DNA of 64,000 bases, taken from contig OX031063.1 of the NCBI GenBank assembly GCA_943736015.1, positions 37,464,672 through 37,528,671 on the forward strand. The letters run 5' to 3'. This DNA comes from Tridacna crocea. Its lineage: Eukaryota; Mollusca; Bivalvia; Cardiida; Cardiidae. Made by a program: the position numbers and the translations under genes. Below, piece after piece: positions 61,541 to 64,000 of the stretch (within the stretch, counting starts at the first letter, position 1; the number at the start of each line of letters is the position of its first letter). Below the pieces are notes generated by a model. It was not told the origin of the DNA, searched no databases, and worked only from the letters and a program-made list of their open reading frames with translations.

Positions 61541-62009
61541 TCTGTCTGAGGATGCCTAGTCATTGCATCAGCATCTGTGTTTTTAACTCCACGTTTGTAA
61601 AAAATGTCAAAGTTGGACTGTCCTAGAGCTGCAGCTCATCTCTGGCTTGTAGCGTCCAATTTTACATCAGTCATTATGTAAGAGGGTTATTATCTGTTAG
61701 AACTTTGAAAAGGTAATTTAACAGATAATCTAAAAAAAATCAGTAACTATCCATTGGAGAGCTAAACATTCAAGCTTAAAAGCTGTATAATTGTTCCCTA
61801 ATCTTGACCATGCTCTGCTCGCATAAGCTATTACTCTCCTTTGTCATCTTGCTCCTGGTATAGAACTGCTCCTAGTCCTTTTGTGGATGCATCAGTATGT
61901 AGTTCAAATGGTTTCTGGAAATCAGGATAAGCTAATATTGGTGGGCTTGACAGATTGATTTTTAAATCATCTAATATCTGTTGTTCCCTTTCTGTCCATG
62001 ACCAAACTT
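61541..62009 (-). pseudogene. RNase H (B, right unit)
   Basis: The frame 61,831-62,067 gives VWSWTEREQQILDDLKINL, PPILAYPDFQKPFELHTDAS and GLGAVLYQEQDD. The HTDAS Asp is catalytic. The remaining RNase H, from about 61,541 to 61,830, has frameshifts but still shows the CLANAWLEHPS/SMQASEL reading and GVKNTDADAMT. Confidence 0.7.
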
Positions 62010-62590
62010 TTAATAAGCTGTCTTCTTTGATCTTTTCTTTCCAGTAGATTGCTCTGCTGAAGGACATGTGATCTTACTAAAGTCCTTTATAAGGCGTCTA
62101 TAATAACCTGCAAAGGATAGCAATGAATGCAGTTCTTCTGGATTGGTAGGAGTTGGCCAATTTTGAATTTTCTCTATTTTGGAAGGATCCGTCTCTATGC
62201 TGGCATCACTCACGACATGGCCTAAAAAATTAAGTCTATTCTGGAAAAAGGAACTTTTCTTTTCAGCGACAAGGTTTAGACTACATTCCTTAGGTCTTGA
62301 AAAAGTTTGATTCAATCTTTCTAAGTGTTCATCGAATGTTTTGCTGAAGATGATTAAATCATCCAGATAGATGACACATATGTTCATTTTCAAATCCTTA
62401 AGACATTCTTCCATCAGTCTCTGATATGTTGCTGGGCTATTTGTGTGACCAAAAGGTATCTTATTTTATTCCCAATATCCAAGAGGGCCTGCAGTAAATG
62501 AGGCAAAGGGTTTATGCTCTTCTTCAACTTCTATCTGGTGATACCCAGACCTCATGTCAATTGTGGAAAAGTAGTTGAATCCCAGTAAAC
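62010..62590 (-). pseudogene. Reverse transcriptase palm with YLDD (B, right unit)
   Basis: This is the only unit that keeps the polymerase active site. Motif A is readable as FNYFSTIDMRSGYHQIEVEE near 62,515-62,580. PFGH and SPATYQRLMEECL follow, and the catalytic YLDD is encoded at 62,358-62,369 in a frame open from 62,414 to 62,010 (134 codons). The thumb part includes LNFLGHVVSDASIETDPSK and LLSFAGYYRRLIKDFSKIT. One in-frame TAA lies near 62,465. The fingers are missing: near 62,590 the sequence jumps to the Pol linker (TVNLTAYL). Confidence 0.82.
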
Positions 62591-62980
62591 AATCAAATAA
62601 GCTGTAAGGTTAACTGTTCCATTTGGTTTCAGTATTACTTTATGTGGCATGGCACTCTATACTACTGCAATTCTATTATTGTTCTTTTTCAGTGTTCTGT
62701 CTCTTACTACCATGGTTCGGAAACAAAGGTACAAAGCTACAGGAAGATTTGCTTTTTGCAAAAATTGATCGCCGAAAATATCCTTACAGTCCTGTAACAA
62801 TTCTTTCAAAATGTTCGTACTAAGGATGATTGGGGTTTTTGAAAAATAACTGGTATCTGGAACAACCAAATGAATACAAGGATGTGATTTGGAAAGTGGA
62901 AGTCCATTGCTTATGATCAAATCAGTCTCGATGTAACCTAAATATGGTAATTTCTGACCATCAGCACACTCTATGTTCAA
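62591..62980 (-). pseudogene. Pol linker between protease and RT (B, right unit)
   Basis: The frame 62,657-62,980 reads NIECADGQKLPYLGYIETDL, then HLVVPDTSYFSKTPIILST, ILKELLQDCKDIFGDQFLQK and VRDRTLKKNNNRIAVV. The PHKVILKPNGTVNLTAYL block follows after a shift near 62,650. The domain after it, present at 36,146-36,480, is deleted together with the RT fingers. Confidence 0.75.
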
Positions 62981-63150
62981 AATTTCTGTTATAGGTTGGA
63001 GTTAAGGTTTAGGGTTTAACTTTTCTTCATAGAATTTCTGTGACGCTAGACTCACACAGCTTCCTGTATCAAGTAAAGCATTTGATGGTCGGTTGTTGAT
63101 CAAAATAGCAGTCTCATTTGTGTCTCCAACTAAATTTGGATCTTTGATGT
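62981..63150 (-). pseudogene. Aspartic protease (B, right unit)
   Basis: DTGS is encoded at 63,059-63,070 in LLDTGSCVSLASQKFYEEKL. The short domain then passes into the NIEC block of the linker. A small insertion near 62,999-63,015 shifts the frame. This unit has no SINE-like insertion at the place corresponding to 37,046. Confidence 0.75.
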
Positions 63151-63300
63151 AATTGCTCATGTTCGATCCCTCAACAAGGGCACTTAATCTTTTGAATCTT
63201 TGTGATTAGCAGCAGGAGTTTTCATCGGACAGTCTTTGGCTCTGTGGCCACTTTCATTACATGTATAGCAGTTCCCCCATGAAAGTGATGGATTCTAAAG
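63151..63300 (-). pseudogene. Gag CCHC zinc knuckle (B, right unit)
   Basis: CYTCNESGHRAKDC at 63,229-63,270 is a perfect CX2CX4HX4C knuckle, the least decayed of the three in the window. One extra G in the run just before it (63,273-63,277) puts it out of frame with upstream Gag. Its upstream neighbour here is Gag, which shows the normal context that is lost at 37,718 and 60,133. Confidence 0.8.
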
Positions 63301-63649
63301 GTCTGTTTGGTCTGTAATCTCCTCTACTTCAATTTCCTCTATATCGGCCTCGGGATCGCCTTGTCCCACTATAGTTTCCTCTGTATTGTTGATTATTGAT
63401 ATTTCCAGCTTCTTTTTCTTTCTGAAGTTGGTCTTCTTTTTCACTAAGTAATTCCATTATTTCCTTTAATTGTTCCATGTCTTTCTTTTTTTTTTCCTAT
63501 CTTGAGGTAATTGTGTTGCATGGCATGTCTTCACTTTTGGATCTGATGATTTCATATCTGTCTCCAACATTCACAATTCTATCTTAAATTTGTCGTAACC
63601 CATTGCGGTCTCGCTCTTGTATTGTGCGATGTTTCTCGGTTTTCAAACC
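63301..63649 (-). pseudogene. Gag C-terminal linker (B, right unit), degraded
   Basis: The region lies between the capsid-like frame and the zinc knuckle. It is rich in Lys/Glu/Arg readings in all frames, with several stops and an oligo-T run near 63,484-63,494. No domain is recognised. A charged, poorly conserved linker is usual at this place in Gag. Confidence 0.55.
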
Positions 63650-64000
63650 CTAATATAAAGCTTCATGAAGAAGATTGCCATCTTTCTTTAAGGCTCCAAG
63701 TTGGATTACTTGTGCATACAAGTCCTCTAGCTCAGATGCAAAGATATTTACACTGTCTGTGCCCTGAGAGCATGAATAAAATTTGCGTAAAACTGTCTGT
63801 CTGTTCTCTATTATGCGATAAGTACTATCAAGTTTCCTTAAAATCTCATCCACCATAACTCCAGCACCCAATCTTCTGACTACATCACCTGCTTTACCTT
63901 TCACTGACCTTATAATCCCTAAAGGGATCTGTTCCTGGGTGAAAATTTCATCCGAAAGTAAAGCTTCTACTTCAAACTTAAAGGTTTCCAACGTGACTTC
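63650..64000 (-). pseudogene. Gag capsid-like domain (B, right unit), cut by window edge
   Basis: The frame is open from the window edge to a stop at 63,650, so the visible Met near 63,991 is probably not the start. Readable blocks are IIRSVKGKAGDVVRRLGAGV, ILRKLDSTYRIIENRQTVL, FYSCSQGTDSVNIFASELED and LYAQVIQLG. This order (retro-element Gag capsid C-terminal lobe) resembles the Gag of metazoan Ty3/gypsy elements and the PNMA-type proteins derived from them. It forms the particle shell. The assignment is by pattern memory only. Confidence 0.7.

Larger units (their letters stand above)
55321..64000 (-). mobile_element. Ty3/gypsy-like LTR retrotransposon B, double-unit, cut by window edge
   Basis: It starts on the left with an LTR at the same satellite position as element A and runs past the end of the window. 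From right to left it holds a first unit (Gag capsid, knuckle, protease, linker, RT, RNase H, integrase, tail; 64,000-60,133) fused head-to-tail to a second unit (knuckle, protease, linker, RT, RNase H, integrase, tail; 60,132-56,034), then the polypurine tract and LTR. No LTR lies between the units. It preserves parts that A has lost, such as the integrase core and the YLDD box, and lacks both SINE-like insertions. The 5' LTR would lie beyond 64,000. Confidence 0.88.

Noticed and set aside
1-64000. tRNA, rRNA, snRNA or host protein-coding exons
   Set aside because: No cloverleaf, rRNA core or spliced exon with recognisable protein similarity was seen outside the mobile elements.

Overview
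This window holds no recognisable host gene. It is a repeat-dominated stretch of an AT-rich invertebrate nuclear genome. A mollusc or another lophotrochozoan is the best guess, from two things recognised from memory rather than searched. The first is a Jockey/Nimb-type LINE ORF1 at 4.3-5.8 kb. The second is a pair of short LINE-mobilised elements at 37.0-37.6 and 38.9-39.4 kb, with an (AATG)n tail and repeated TCGCCTTYTACGAC motifs of a kind common in mollusc genomes.

Layout. (1) 1-3,645: two diverged minisatellite families with periods near 37-38 bp, in the same phase and probably descended from one unit. (2) About 3,655-5,830: a GC-richer fragment of a non-LTR retrotransposon, with 5' UTR and broken ORF1 on the + strand and no ORF2. 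(3) 5,923-32,872: a long satellite array, very A-rich and T-poor on the + strand, with a basic monomer of about 985 bp and signs of a higher-order period near 5.7 kb. (4) 32,873-40,619: Ty3/gypsy-like LTR element 'A' on the - strand, with two LTRs, a polypurine tract and a tRNA-Lys type primer-binding site. Its interior is two damaged head-to-tail coding units with no LTR between them, and it carries two later SINE-like insertions. (5) 40,620-55,320: the satellite resumes. (6) 55,321-64,000: element 'B', a second copy of the same double-unit gypsy element, cut by the right edge of the window.

History that can be read. The gypsy element entered a satellite monomer, and the two flanks rejoin at about the same monomer position. 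A tandem block of array plus gypsy, about 22 kb long, was then duplicated: satellite and gypsy sequence left of and into A (about 27-38 kb) reappears left of and into B (about 49-60 kb), including the array/LTR junction and an unusual tail-to-gag fusion. The two SINE-like elements entered A after the duplication, because B shows both empty sites. Each gypsy unit has its own deletions, so none looks able to move by itself.

How the parts relate. Nothing here forms a working pathway. The interest lies in the repeat architecture: small repeat, ~1 kb monomer, ~5.7 kb higher-order unit, ~22 kb segmental duplication. It also lies in the double-unit retroelement. All identities and periods were judged by eye and need a dot plot or tandem-repeat program to fix.
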